Positions 25,801-35,634 are shown, counted from the stretch's first letter. The stretch is 45,556 nt of DNA from Acidobacteriota bacterium (GCA_016213775.1 JACQZR010000235.1:1-45556); one strand, 5' to 3'. The notes: generated by a model not told the origin, from the letters alone. Numbers and translations are program-made.

Positions 25801-26510
25801 TTCGTCATCGCCATCACGCTCAGCCCCGTCCCGCGTCCCTGCGAAACATCGAACCCCGTAGTGTCGATGCGGAACTCCGCCACCGCGTCTGAATACGGCA
25901 AATAGGCCGCCTGCCGTCCGCCGCCGTTGTTCGGCACGCCGTCAATGGACCATTCGTTGCCGCCCACCCCACCCGCGTTGCCATATGCCGATCCGCCGGC
26001 GATCGAATGCAGCCCGAGATAGTTATTGTTCCCGTCCGTCTGCACGCCAGGCATCAGTTTCACCAGCAGCGTCGGATTGTTTCCCATGTTCGGCAAATCC
26101 ATCAGATCTTTGTTGTCGATGAGCGACCCTGCCTCGATCGCGCCCGTGTCGATTACCGGCGCATCCGCCGTCACCTCCACCGTCTCGGTCACCGCGCCGA
26201 CATCGAGCTTCATGTCGATGGCAATCCGCTGCCCCACCTGCAGCGTGATCCCCTCGCGCCGCGACGTCTTGAACCCCCTCAGTTCCGCCGTGATCCGGTA
26301 GCTCCCCGGGATCAGCAGCGGAGCCTCATAGAAGCCAGTGTCGTTGGTGGTCAGCGCCACCGTCGCGTTGGTGTCAGTATTGACGATCACCACCTTCGCG
26401 CCGGCGACCGCGGCGTTCAGTGTGTCATAAACCCTGCCATTGATCGTGCTTCGGGTTTCCTGCGAAAACAGCGGCAGGACGCATAGCAGAACGAGAATTA
26501 CGTACCTCAT
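22827..26510 (-). CDS. Oar-like TonB-dependent outer-membrane receptor
   Basis: 1227 residues, the longest of three paralogues here. A signal peptide (MRYVILVLLCVLPLFSQ) precedes the carboxypeptidase-regulatory domain (about 20-105, STINGRVYDTLNAAVAGAKV ... GSYRITAELRGFK). A plug with LMDLPNMGNNPTLLVKLMPG begins near 135, then a barrel ends in Phe (QGRIQF). It differs clearly from the two other receptors in the plug (no LPLNGRNP motif; instead LPNMGNNP) and in long Gly/Asn-rich extracellular loops. It starts 44 bases after the stop of the next receptor gene, same strand, so both are likely on one transcript. Substrate unknown. Confidence 0.9.
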   Translation of the reverse strand: MRYVILVLLCVLPLFSQETRSTINGRVYDTLNAAVAGAKVVIVNTDTNATVALTTNDTGFYEAPLLIPGSYRITAELRGFKTSRREGITLQVGQRIAIDMKLDVGAVTETVEVTADAPVIDTGAIEAGSLIDNKDLMDLPNMGNNPTLLVKLMPGVQTDGNNNYLGLHSIAGGSAYGNAGGVGGNEWSIDGVPNNGGGRQAAYLPYSDAVAEFRIDTTGFDVSQGRGTGLSVMAMTKAGSNQYHGTLTEQHWQQRYNGTPYFTRQLYYRNIAAAEARGDTALTEKLRNSERQPSGHSNNYAATIGGPVVLPKIYNGKNKLFSFLSFNGFKDVKTEDPSTFNKTVPTMANRQGDFSNFLLIDPTRYQIYDPLTVRRDPDRTGTHYIRDPIPGNIIAKSRFINPMYEFYSRLYPVPNNDPTNPRQEPRNNYLAVATPYNWDYMALQHRVDFNPVERHRFFGRWSWNNFDEDRGDWTYSTVRGMNTNGLSRKNLAATVDWTWTVNSRTLLNISGAANAFRAGSRQVVPMSYKPSDVGLPKYVDDWAGDQHVLPQAAISGYTSSSPSGIPSFTRYPVYSLQGNVSHLRGKHSFRVGADMRHHFRTGGGGGNTSGNIAFDNRYTKKYEDNFVVPGDIGLSWASFIMGVPYQSTITAGNATYATYSPYYGSYVQDQFRVSRRLTLNLGFRLEWEGGPMERYNRSIGYFDPTVKIFVTDVAESVYASRSAFAELPAENFKVRGGTSLPGVTAPRNFWQAQLMFMPRFAFAFALSKKTVLRGGAGTFYDTLNVTNNTPTQTGFNRTTTASTESNAGSIWNSGSPAAGISPLVDPFPVRANGTRFDNSTNGALGYDTLTGRSLTFPGYETKRAHQHRWRLGIQRQLGGSSVVSVTYTGSYARDVYITSDINALPGEYWWKGPVRNSAFTSRLTGGVANPFQLTNFPGLDKTNPELYADMSGQTFFRNSTISRAQLMKQFPGMTGLLMSQSPLAQTSTNGIEATFSRRFSKGLNMNLFYTGTKARSADFLPNAFDRRPAWRGSNAARPHRVTATGIYQLPLGRRRTFFNNNGVLARIVGGMQLSGTYEWQAGALLDWGNIYYYGDLEDIKIDDPTLQRYFNTTGTGCSATPGTDTGFELCSNRSPDSYHTRQFPSRIVGLRKPYTRQVNANVQKEIPLPVGKREQVRLFLRFDMLNVFNRHLFDGPNTTPTNTNFGITTTQLSAVNRFLQFQGRIQF

Positions 26511-26554
26511 GGGACTCCGGTACTTGAAATGATATCGAAGTCCACTGACGCATA

Positions 26555-29500
26555 TCAGAACAGGATCTTCAATCCGAACTGCACCTGCCGGGCGATGTTC
26601 GACGTTCCCGTAATCTGCCCGAATTGCACCGCGGTGAAGTTCTGATTGGGCTCCCCGAACGTCGCCGTGTTCGTCAGGTTGAACGATTCCGCCCGAAATT
26701 GAACCGCCACCCGTTCCGTCACCCCGAAGTTCTTGAACAGCGAGTAATCCAGATTGCGCAACCCCGGTGCGCGCACATCCGGCAGCGTTCGCCCCACGTT
26801 GCCGAATGTGAACGGGGCAGGCTGCGAGAACACCGTCTTGTCGAAGTATTGGGTCAGCCGGCTCTTCACATCACCACTCGTTTGCGCGCTCTTGCCGTTG
26901 TTGTTTGGCCGCAGCACGTTGCCGCCCGCATTCGACGAGTTGGTCGTTGTGAGCGCTAGCGGAAATCCCCGCTGGAACGTCAGGATGCCGTTCATCTGCC
27001 ATCCGCCCAGAACCGCGTCCACCATCCGGTTCCATCCGCCGCCGAACGATCGCCCTCTCCCAAACGGCAGCGCATACACCGCGCTCGTTACGAATCGCTG
27101 CGAGATGTCGTTCGAAGAAACCGCCCGCTCATTGCGCCGGTCGTGGATATTCTGGATATTCGCATTGCGGCCCACATTGGAGATAATGCTGAATTCATCA
27201 ATCAGCTTCGCATTCGTGTACGCCGTCAGCAGGCTCAACCCCGAACCGAACCGCTTCTCCACCTTCAACTGGAACGAGTGGTAAATCGACGACGAGCCCG
27301 TCCAATACAGCGGATTCACTGTGGTGTATTGCGGATACGCCCGCAGCAGAAAGCTCTGCGGAACCGTCCTTGTCGAGAGCACACCGCTCGTGATCACCCC
27401 AAAGAACGGATTGCTCACCTGCTGCTGCAGTTGCGTCCCCAACGCCAGTTGTTCCCGCGTCAGTAGATTCAGGTTGGCGGTGCCTTCTCCGGTCTGCGTG
27501 AGATGCAGCCCGTGGCTCCCCACATACCCTGCCTCCACCAACAGGTCCCCTTTCAACTGATGCTGCACGTTAAAGCTCCAGTTCTCGCTGTACGCCACCG
27601 TGCTGTCGTTCTTCAGACTCGCGCTAATGGTGGACCCCACCGCAGTCGACAATCCCAGCGCGCTCCCCACCACCGGAACAAAACCATCCGGGAATGGATT
27701 GCGCAGATAGTTCGTCGGCGTCAGCCCGTTGGCGCTTCCGATGAACTGCGTATCGCTGCGATATCCAAAATTGCCCACCGTCCCCCCAGCCGCCCGATAC
27801 GACGGCGAGTAAAATATGCCCGCTCCGCCGCGAATCACCGTGTCACGACGCGCCTGATACGCGAATCCGAATCGCGGCGCCCAGTTGTTCGTATCCGCCG
27901 GAAACTGCTGCGCGCTCTCGCCGTTCACACCGGCAAACACCAGCCCGCCCTTCAGATTCGGCAGTCCCGCCCGGCTCGCCAGTGGCGACGTCACAAAAGG
28001 ATCAAACACATTGACCCGGTTGTAGCGCTCATGCCGCGGAATCTCCAACTCATAGCGAAGCCCTAGATTCAGCGTCAGCTTGTTTGTCACCTTCCAGTCG
28101 TCTGAGAAATACCAGCCGTAGTACATGCTCTGCGTCGAGACGCACTTGAAACACCGTGTCAACACTCCATTGCCAAGCCCCAGCAGCAGCGACGCCATTC
28201 CGTCCCCCGCCGTGTTGCTCGCCGCATTCGGATTCGGCCCCTGCGTGAACGTCTTGTCAAAGGTGAAGTTCCCCACCGCATCCGTAATCTCACTGTTGTT
28301 CACGCGCACCAGCCGCACCTCAAACCCAAACTTCAAAAGATGCCGCGTCATCACTTTGCTGTTGTTCAAACTCCAGTTGTGCGTCTCAAACGCATTCCGC
28401 CGCGCAAAGGAAGTTCCGCCCAAAGCCAGGTACCCCGTTGGCGAGAACGTGGGAAAGTAGATCCCCTCCGCGTTCGCCGCCAGATACGACGGGAACCCCA
28501 GCGTTGTCGGATCAAAACCCGCGCTCCGCGGGCTGAAATTCAGCAGTGTCCGTCCAAACCCATAACGAAAATCAATCAGGAAAGTGGGCCTCAGGTTGAA
28601 CGTATAGTCAAACGCCGCGTTGTTGGAAACCTGCGGCTGATACGACCCGCCTTGCGCCACCGCGATTTCGGTCGGAAAGCGGTTCTCCAACCCCAGATTG
28701 TAGTTGCGGTGCGACACGCGCACAAAAAAACGGTTCCGGTCATTGATGTTCTCATCGCCCTTGATGTCGAACTGATTGCTGTCCGTCGGCGCAGTGCCGG
28801 GCAGCGATAGATTGTTCGCTTGCGTGTTCGTGTCCCCCGCCCGGTTCGCCGCGGGATAATACTTGATCACGTTCCGCGCCACCGGATCCTGCCGTGACGC
28901 CGGAATCACATTGCCCGGAAACGCCGTCCGCACAAACCCTGTTCCCTGCGCCACCGTCGTCGTCGGATCGTACACCGAAATCAGCGCTCCCGCCGCCGTC
29001 AGCGTCCTTGAGAAATCCCCATTCCGCTGCAAATCCGTCGGCCCCGTCGCCGTCAGATTGCTCTGCGACCGCTCCTTCAACCCCTCATACGCCGCGAAGA
29101 AGAACGTCCTGTTGCGGCCATTGTACAAGCCCGGAATCAACACCGGTCCGCCGCCCGACGCCCCAAACTGATTGCGTTTGAAGTTCGTCAACGGCAGCCC
29201 GCGCTGGTTCGCGAAAAATCCGTTCGCGTCGAGTTTCGAATTGCGCACAAACTCAAACAGTGTCCCGTGAAACTGATTCGTCCCCGACTTGAACACCAGG
29301 TTGATAATCCCGCCGCTCGACCTCCCAAACTCGGCCGAATAGCTGTTCGTCTGCACCTTGAATTCCTGCACCGAATCCACCGACGGATACACCGTGAACC
29401 CCTGAATCGGATTCACCAGCGGCGGCGACGACGGAATCCCGTCAGCCAGAATCTCATTCGCCCCGGGCCGCCCTCCATTGATCGAAATGTTGGCCTGATT

Positions 29501-30004
29501 GAATTGCGCCGCCACATTCCCCGTCACACCGGGAGCAAGAAATACCAGCGCATACGGGTTGCGCGCATTCAGCGGCAAGTTCGTGATCGCGCGGTTCTCA
29601 ATCACCTGCCCCAGCGCCGCGCTCGAACTTTCCAACAGCGGCGCCTCAGCCTTGATTTCCACCGTTTCGCTTACCGCCCCCACTTCCAGAACAATCTCGA
29701 TGCGCGCCGCCTGATCCACCTGAAGAACGATCCCGCTGCGGTCCACTTTCTTGAATCCCGCCGCTTCCACAATCACCGAGTACGGCCCCGGCTGCAGCGA
29801 CGGCGCGACAAATCGTCCGTCCGCTCCCGTCTCCAATCGCGCCGTGATCCCCGTCGCCGCGTTCACCACCGCAACCCGTGCGCCCGGAATCACCGCCCCA
29901 GTGGCGTCCTTGATGTTTCCTTCCAGCGATGCCGTAATGGTCTGCCCCGTCAGCGACGCCCCGGCCATGGCAAGAAATAGCGCGCTTCGAACAATAGTAC
30001 TCAT
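26555..30004 (-). CDS. Oar-like TonB-dependent outer-membrane receptor
   Basis: 1149 residues: signal peptide (1-20, cut near LTGQ), carboxypeptidase-regulatory domain (about 22-108, NIKDATGAVIPGARVAVVNA), plug with ITNLPLNARNPYALVFLAPG (about 140-160), and a large barrel with the family's FFFAAYEGLKERS strand and terminal Phe (GLKILF). It begins 51 bases downstream of the RND pump gene and is followed by a second receptor gene, all on the same strand. It may therefore be co-expressed with the exporter. Whether it takes up a metal chelate or a sugar cannot be read from sequence. Confidence 0.9.
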   Translation of the reverse strand: MSTIVRSALFLAMAGASLTGQTITASLEGNIKDATGAVIPGARVAVVNAATGITARLETGADGRFVAPSLQPGPYSVIVEAAGFKKVDRSGIVLQVDQAARIEIVLEVGAVSETVEIKAEAPLLESSSAALGQVIENRAITNLPLNARNPYALVFLAPGVTGNVAAQFNQANISINGGRPGANEILADGIPSSPPLVNPIQGFTVYPSVDSVQEFKVQTNSYSAEFGRSSGGIINLVFKSGTNQFHGTLFEFVRNSKLDANGFFANQRGLPLTNFKRNQFGASGGGPVLIPGLYNGRNRTFFFAAYEGLKERSQSNLTATGPTDLQRNGDFSRTLTAAGALISVYDPTTTVAQGTGFVRTAFPGNVIPASRQDPVARNVIKYYPAANRAGDTNTQANNLSLPGTAPTDSNQFDIKGDENINDRNRFFVRVSHRNYNLGLENRFPTEIAVAQGGSYQPQVSNNAAFDYTFNLRPTFLIDFRYGFGRTLLNFSPRSAGFDPTTLGFPSYLAANAEGIYFPTFSPTGYLALGGTSFARRNAFETHNWSLNNSKVMTRHLLKFGFEVRLVRVNNSEITDAVGNFTFDKTFTQGPNPNAASNTAGDGMASLLLGLGNGVLTRCFKCVSTQSMYYGWYFSDDWKVTNKLTLNLGLRYELEIPRHERYNRVNVFDPFVTSPLASRAGLPNLKGGLVFAGVNGESAQQFPADTNNWAPRFGFAYQARRDTVIRGGAGIFYSPSYRAAGGTVGNFGYRSDTQFIGSANGLTPTNYLRNPFPDGFVPVVGSALGLSTAVGSTISASLKNDSTVAYSENWSFNVQHQLKGDLLVEAGYVGSHGLHLTQTGEGTANLNLLTREQLALGTQLQQQVSNPFFGVITSGVLSTRTVPQSFLLRAYPQYTTVNPLYWTGSSSIYHSFQLKVEKRFGSGLSLLTAYTNAKLIDEFSIISNVGRNANIQNIHDRRNERAVSSNDISQRFVTSAVYALPFGRGRSFGGGWNRMVDAVLGGWQMNGILTFQRGFPLALTTTNSSNAGGNVLRPNNNGKSAQTSGDVKSRLTQYFDKTVFSQPAPFTFGNVGRTLPDVRAPGLRNLDYSLFKNFGVTERVAVQFRAESFNLTNTATFGEPNQNFTAVQFGQITGTSNIARQVQFGLKILF

Positions 30005-30055
30005 GGTGCCCTCCCTGATTTCCTTAAGATCATATATCAGGGAAACAGCCGGGAC

Positions 30056-33000
30056 CTAATACGTTTCCTCCTGTGGTGGCGCCCACCTCTGGAACACCAG
30101 ACACACCACCGGCAGCACCACCAGCGTCAGAATCGTCGCCGACACCAACCCGCCAATAATCACCACCGCCAGCGGCCGTTGCACCTCCGACCCGATTCCC
30201 TTCGACAACGCCATCGGCAGCAACCCGAGCATCGCCAGAATCGAAGTCATCAGTACCGTTCGAAACCGCACCAGCGCCCCGTTCAGCACCGCTTCGTACA
30301 GCGGCACACCGCGCGTTCGCGATTCATCGATGTAGCTCACCATCACCACGCCGTTCAACACAGCCTGCCCGAACAGCGCAATGAATCCGATGGCCGCCGA
30401 CACGCTCAGGTGAATCCCCGTGATGTACAACGCCAGAATGCCTCCAATCAGCGCGAATGGCACGTTCAACAAAATCAGCGTCGCGCTGTTCACGCTCTTG
30501 AACGCCTCAAATAGCAGAACGAATATCAGCAGCACGCTCACCGGCACAATCAGCCCCAGCCGCTTCATCGCCCGCTCCTGGTTCTCAAACTCGCCGCCCC
30601 ATTCCAAAAAGTACCCCGCCGGCAGTTGTACGCTCTTCTTCACCTTCTCCTGCATCTCCGCCACAACGCTCCCCATATCGCGATCGCGGATGAACACTCC
30701 GATACTCGCCACCCGCAACCCCGCTTCGCGGCTGATGTTCATCGCCCCCTCCTGCACGGAAATGTTCGCCACCTGATCGAGCGGGATCCTCGATCCTCCG
30801 GGCGTGTCAATCAACAGCGCCTTCAACGAATCGAGATTCCGCCGCTCATCCTCGCGCAGCCGCACCACCACCTCAAACCGCCGTTCGCCTTCCCACAACT
30901 GCGTCGCCGGCTTTCCACCGAGCGCCGTTTCCATCACGTCTTCGATATCGGCGACGTTCAGCCCATACCGCGCCGCCCGCTCGCGATCCACCGAGATCTG
31001 CAACTGCGGCACCTTCCCCGCGCGATCCACAAACGCCCGCGCCACACCCGGAACCGGCGAAATCACCCCCAGCACTTCGTCGATCTTCTTCTGCAGTACC
31101 CCCGAATCCTCGCCGAAAAGCTTCACCACAATCTGCCCGTCAATCTGCGAAATGCTCTCCAGCACGTTGTCCCGAATGGGTTGCGAAAAGCTCGGATTCA
31201 CCCCAGGAATCCCGTCCAGGTCCTTCTCCATCTCCCGCAGTATCGCTTCTTTACTGACGTGCCGTTTCCATTCCGTCTCCGGCTTCAAATCCACCAGCAC
31301 CTCCACCATGTTCAGTGGTTTCGGATCGGTTCCGTCCTCCGGCCGTCCCGCCTGCGACACCACCGCGTTCACCTCCGGGTACTTGTGCAGCGTCTTGCGA
31401 ACGTTTCGCAACACCGATTGCACCTCCGTCAATGAGATCCCCGGCGGCAGCGTGAAGTTCACCCAGACCGACCCTTCGTTCAACTCCGGCAGAAACTCCG
31501 AACCCAGCTTCGGTACCAGTGCCAGACTCGCCCCCAGCGCCACCAGCGCCGTCGCAATCACCGCATACCGGTTCTTCAGCGCCGAGGTCAGAATCGGCTG
31601 ATAGATCCGCTTGGCCAGCCGCACCACAAACGTCTCCCGCTCCGGCACCGGCTTCCGCAACAGCAGCAGACACAGCAGCGGCACCAGCGTCAGTGAGAAC
31701 AGCAGCGACCCGATCAGCGCGCTCGTCACCGTGTACGCCATCGGCGCGAAGATCCGCCCTTCATGCCGCTGCAATGTGAAAATCGGCAGGTGCGCCAGAA
31801 TGATTATCAGCATCGAAAAGAACGTTGGCCGCCCCACCTGCACCGCCGCTTCTCCAATCAGATCGCGCAGCGAACCGGCGTGCGTTCGCCCTTCCTCCGA
31901 CAGCCGCCGGTAAATGTTCTCCACTACGATCACCGCGCCATCCACGATGATCCCGAAGTCCATCGCTCCCAGTGAAAGCAGGTTCGCCGGAATGCCGCGC
32001 AGCTTCAACCCCAGGAAAGTGCCCAGCAGCGCCAACGGAATAATGATCGCCACAATCGCCGCCGATTTGAAGTTCCCCAGAAACAGGTACAACACCAGCC
32101 CCACCAGGATCGCGCCTTCACCCAGATTGGTGAACACCGTCTTTAATGTCCGCTCAATCAGCCACGCCCGGTCATAGTACGGAACAATCTGAACGCCCTT
32201 CGGCAGAACGTTCCTGTTCAAATGCTCCATCTTCTCTTTCACGGCGTTCAACACCACCGACGGATTCTCGCCCTTCCGCATCAGTATGATCCCCGTCACG
32301 ATGTCGTCCAGATCGTCCTTCGCCACCACACCCTGCCGCGGCACCGAGCCCGTGTTCACTTCGCCAATGTCCTTGATCCGCACCGGCACACCCGTATGCT
32401 CCGCCACCACGATGTTCTCGATATCGCCAGGCGTCTTCAGCAACCCCACCCCGCGAATGATGAACTGCTGCTGCCCCTGCTCAATATATCCACCCCCGGC
32501 GTTCGCGTTCCCCCGTTGAATCGCTTGGAACACCTGCTGCATCCCCACGCCCTGCGCCTTCATCTTGATCAGATCCGGCACCACCTGGTACTGCTTCACA
32601 AACCCGCCGCGGCTCACTACATCGGCCACCCCCGGAATCGTCTTCAGATGCCGGCTCACCACCCAGTCCTGCAGGCTTCGCAGTTCGCTCGCATCTAACG
32701 TGTCCGACTTCAAATACGTGCGGTAAATCTCCCCCACCGGCGTCGTCAGCGGACCCATCTCCGGCCGCACGCCTTCCGGCAATTCCACCGTCTGGAACCG
32801 CTCCAGAATCTGCTGCCGCGCAAAGTAGTGGTCCACTTCCTCGTCAAAGGTGATGTAGACGAACGACAATCCGAACTGCGTGTGCGAAAACATCCGGATC
32901 GCATGCGGAAGCCCGCTCAACCCAATTTCCAGTGGAATAGTAACCTGCTTCTCCACCTCCTCCGGCGCATGCCCGGCGTACAGGGTGATGATCGGCACCT

Positions 33001-33136
33001 GCACGTCCGTCACATCGGGAAACGCCTCCACCGGAAGCGTCCGGAACGCCGCCACTCCGCCGCCGATGAACAGCAGCACTATCAGAAACAGGAACAACGG
33101 TTGATGCAGCGCGAACGAAATCAGTTTTCTCAGCAT
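30056..33136 (-). CDS. czcA: Heavy-metal efflux RND pump, CzcA type
   Basis: 1026 residues, full length for HME-RND proteins. It has twelve predicted membrane helices in two halves with two large periplasmic loops. TM4 carries DFGIIVDGAVIVVEN, with D393, D399 and E406. That spacing is identical to the D402/D408/E415 triad of Cupriavidus CzcA, which marks proton-coupled export of divalent cations (Co/Zn/Cd, sometimes Ni) rather than the Cu/Ag class. The first periplasmic part has the family's EVEKQVTIPLE (60-70) and AFPDVTDVQV (38-47). It is encoded between the adaptor gene (16 bases away) and two receptor genes. The exact metal is a prediction. Confidence 0.9.
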   Translation of the reverse strand: MLRKLISFALHQPLFLFLIVLLFIGGGVAAFRTLPVEAFPDVTDVQVPIITLYAGHAPEEVEKQVTIPLEIGLSGLPHAIRMFSHTQFGLSFVYITFDEEVDHYFARQQILERFQTVELPEGVRPEMGPLTTPVGEIYRTYLKSDTLDASELRSLQDWVVSRHLKTIPGVADVVSRGGFVKQYQVVPDLIKMKAQGVGMQQVFQAIQRGNANAGGGYIEQGQQQFIIRGVGLLKTPGDIENIVVAEHTGVPVRIKDIGEVNTGSVPRQGVVAKDDLDDIVTGIILMRKGENPSVVLNAVKEKMEHLNRNVLPKGVQIVPYYDRAWLIERTLKTVFTNLGEGAILVGLVLYLFLGNFKSAAIVAIIIPLALLGTFLGLKLRGIPANLLSLGAMDFGIIVDGAVIVVENIYRRLSEEGRTHAGSLRDLIGEAAVQVGRPTFFSMLIIILAHLPIFTLQRHEGRIFAPMAYTVTSALIGSLLFSLTLVPLLCLLLLRKPVPERETFVVRLAKRIYQPILTSALKNRYAVIATALVALGASLALVPKLGSEFLPELNEGSVWVNFTLPPGISLTEVQSVLRNVRKTLHKYPEVNAVVSQAGRPEDGTDPKPLNMVEVLVDLKPETEWKRHVSKEAILREMEKDLDGIPGVNPSFSQPIRDNVLESISQIDGQIVVKLFGEDSGVLQKKIDEVLGVISPVPGVARAFVDRAGKVPQLQISVDRERAARYGLNVADIEDVMETALGGKPATQLWEGERRFEVVVRLREDERRNLDSLKALLIDTPGGSRIPLDQVANISVQEGAMNISREAGLRVASIGVFIRDRDMGSVVAEMQEKVKKSVQLPAGYFLEWGGEFENQERAMKRLGLIVPVSVLLIFVLLFEAFKSVNSATLILLNVPFALIGGILALYITGIHLSVSAAIGFIALFGQAVLNGVVMVSYIDESRTRGVPLYEAVLNGALVRFRTVLMTSILAMLGLLPMALSKGIGSEVQRPLAVVIIGGLVSATILTLVVLPVVCLVFQRWAPPQEETY

Positions 33137-33152
33137 GCCCGGCGCGTCGCCC

Positions 33153-34268
33153 CTACTTCAGATTCCGCGCCAGGTATATGGCACCGTCCACGACAACTTT
33201 GTCTTCCTTGCTCAACCCGCTCGTGATCACCATTCCGTCGTCCATTCGTCCGCCCAACACCACGTCCCGCGCCGCATAATCCCCCGGCCCATCCACAAAC
33301 ACCAGGTTCCGTCCGTTCTTGTGCACCACCGCCTTCTCCGGCACCCATGCCGCCATCCGCCGGTCCGTGGAAAACCGCGCCCTCCCAAACATGTCCGGAC
33401 GGAACTTGCCCGACGAATTGTCAATGTCTGCCCGCACTTTCACCGTGCGCATCTCCGCATCCACCGTGTCCGCCAGGTAGCTGATCTTCCCGTAAATCTT
33501 CTCCTCCGGATACGCGATCAACTCCACCTGCACACTGCCGCCTATACGGCAGAACCGGATCGAGCTCTCCGGCACTTCCGAAGTCACCCACAGCCTGCTC
33601 AAGTCCGCGATGCGCAGCATTGTTGCCGACGTGTCGTTGCGGTATTCTCCCGCCACCACGTTCATCTCCAGAACCTTCCCCGCAAGCGGCGCCCGCACCA
33701 CCACCTTCTGCCGGAAACTCCCCGCCTTCAGCCCGTGAATCTCCAACTTGCGAGACGCCTGATCGCGCGTCGCCCGCGCCTGATCCACTGCCGCCTTTGC
33801 ATGCGCCACCGCTGTACGCGCATACAGCACTTCCTTCTGCGCCACCGCGTTGTGCTCAAACAGATCCGCCAGCCGCGCATGATCCGATTCCGCCTTCGCC
33901 AGTGTTGCTTCCGACTGCGATAGCTGCGCCGTCGCCGACCGGTATTCTGACTCCGCCTGCTCCGTATCCGGGCTCTCAATCTCCAACAACGGCTGCCCCT
34001 TGGTCACTGAATCGCCCAATCGCACCAGCACCTCGATGATCCGTCCCGCCAGCGGCGCGTTCACGTGAGCCACGTAGTTTGGACTCACTTCCAAACGCGC
34101 CGGCGCGACAAATTCATTCGTCGCCGCCTCCACCATTCGCACCGGCAGTGTCGTCACCAGTTCGCGAGCTGCCGCCGAAGCCACTACCACCCGTTCCTTT
34201 TCCTGATCATGGGAGCAGCCACTCATCGCGATTGCCGCCGCCAGCCAACATAACCATCCGAATCTCAC
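33153..34268 (-). CDS. czcB: RND efflux periplasmic adaptor lipoprotein (CzcB/CusB type)
   Basis: 371 residues. The N-terminus has a lipobox, AMSGCS, with C18 as the lipidated residue, so it is anchored to the inner membrane. A half lipoyl motif GRIIEVLVRLGDSVTKGQPL (about 75-95) precedes an alpha-hairpin (about 100-165, Ala/Glu/Gln-rich coiled coil). The second lipoyl half is near VVRAPLAGKVLEMNVVAGE, then a beta-barrel and membrane-proximal domain. The start overlaps the stop of the TolC-like gene by four bases (ATGA). It links the RND pump to the outer-membrane channel. No His/Met-rich metal-binding N-terminus is visible. Confidence 0.88.
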   Translation of the reverse strand: MRFGWLCWLAAAIAMSGCSHDQEKERVVVASAAARELVTTLPVRMVEAATNEFVAPARLEVSPNYVAHVNAPLAGRIIEVLVRLGDSVTKGQPLLEIESPDTEQAESEYRSATAQLSQSEATLAKAESDHARLADLFEHNAVAQKEVLYARTAVAHAKAAVDQARATRDQASRKLEIHGLKAGSFRQKVVVRAPLAGKVLEMNVVAGEYRNDTSATMLRIADLSRLWVTSEVPESSIRFCRIGGSVQVELIAYPEEKIYGKISYLADTVDAEMRTVKVRADIDNSSGKFRPDMFGRARFSTDRRMAAWVPEKAVVHKNGRNLVFVDGPGDYAARDVVLGGRMDDGMVITSGLSKEDKVVVDGAIYLARNLK

Positions 34269-35512
34269 CGATTCACGCTCCTTCCCGTCACCGAGTCAAT
34301 CAAATACAAACTCCGCGCGTAGTTCGCCCGCACTTCGTTGTAGCTCTGCACCGAGTCGTTGTACGCCCGCTGTGCATCCAGAAATTCCACCAGGCTTGCC
34401 TCGCCACGGCGATAAGAGTATTCCGTCGTGTCTCGCACGCTCTTCGCCTTCGCCAGCAGGCTCGGCTCAATCTGTTGCATTAATTCGCGGACACTCGTGT
34501 GCTGCTGATAGGCCGTCCGCACTTCATTCTCAATCCCCGCCCGCGCCGCCTGGATACGCAGTGCCCATTGCTCAATCTCCCGTTCCGCCCGCGCAATCTC
34601 ACCCTGATTCCTGTTGTGAATCGCCAGCGGCGCGCTCACAAAGAACCCCATCGAGTTCGCACCCCCAGGCCATTGCGACCTCCGGTACTCCGTTCCAACC
34701 GTGTAGTCCACCACCCTCTGCGAGATCTGCAGTTTCAAATCCGACCGCGACCGCGCCTGCGTCTGCCGCAGCGCCGCCAGATCCGGCCGCAATTTCTCCG
34801 CCATCTCCCGTAACTCGTCCACTCCAAACGCCAGCGCTTCTCCCCGTACCGCACCCGCGATTTCGAAATCCACCGCCGATTGCTGCCGCCCCATCAGGAA
34901 TTGAAGCCGCGTCTTCGCCTGCAACACCTGTAGCTCCGCTTGTCGCATGGCAGTCTGCAACTGCATCGCCGCGATCTGTGAGCGGCTCAATTCCACCACC
35001 GCCAGGTCCCCGGCCTTCACCTTCGCAGTGTTGATCTCCACGATCCCGTTTAAACTCGCTAGGTTCTGCCTCGCCAGCGCAAGGCTCTCCTGCGCCTGCT
35101 GCACATCCACAAATGCGCATTGGATCGCGAAGATCACCTGCCGCGCCGTCTCCCGAACCGTCAGCTCCGCAACGCTTTTCTCACTCTCCGCCAGCGCGAT
35201 CCGGTTCTCCCGCTTGCTCCCTCGTTCCCGCAGATAGTCCACTCGCACCGAGACCTCATTCGGACCACCGTTGTTCTCCGGTTTGAAACGCGTCCCCAAC
35301 ACGTCCAGGTGGTCAGCGTCCAGCGTCAACACCGGATTCGGCTTCAATGCCGCCGTAATCCGCCGCGCTTCGGCCACCGGAATCCCACTTCTCGCGGCCA
35401 CCAGATCCGGATTCCTGTTCAGCCCCTCCGCAATTGCTTGTTCCATCGTCACTGGTTCCGCCCGAACCACAAATGACAATGCCAGGAAAACTCCCAATAC
35501 GAATATGCTCAT
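34265..35512 (-). CDS. czcC: TolC-family outer-membrane channel (CzcC/CusC type)
   Basis: 415 residues with a signal peptide (1-18, cut after VRA). Two outer-membrane efflux repeats are present: the first opens MEQAIAEGLNRNPDLVAARS, and the second around residues 215-400 has the helical ELREMAEKLRPDLAALRQTQ. Long amphipathic, Gln/Arg-rich helices fit the periplasmic barrel of TolC. As first gene of the czcC-B-A run, it completes the tripartite exporter. Its start lies about 120 bases from the divergently read response regulator, so the two promoters share this gap. Confidence 0.88.
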   Translation of the reverse strand: MSIFVLGVFLALSFVVRAEPVTMEQAIAEGLNRNPDLVAARSGIPVAEARRITAALKPNPVLTLDADHLDVLGTRFKPENNGGPNEVSVRVDYLRERGSKRENRIALAESEKSVAELTVRETARQVIFAIQCAFVDVQQAQESLALARQNLASLNGIVEINTAKVKAGDLAVVELSRSQIAAMQLQTAMRQAELQVLQAKTRLQFLMGRQQSAVDFEIAGAVRGEALAFGVDELREMAEKLRPDLAALRQTQARSRSDLKLQISQRVVDYTVGTEYRRSQWPGGANSMGFFVSAPLAIHNRNQGEIARAEREIEQWALRIQAARAGIENEVRTAYQQHTSVRELMQQIEPSLLAKAKSVRDTTEYSYRRGEASLVEFLDAQRAYNDSVQSYNEVRANYARSLYLIDSVTGRSVNR

Positions 35513-35634
35513 ATCCCGTCACCTACAGGATTTCAAGTATGCTGCCCCCGTGAACATAGCCTCATCACGGTAAGCGCGTTCACTTCAGGATGGGATTGTT
35601 CCCCCTTCCCGAAACGCGTTTTAATGAGTTAGAT

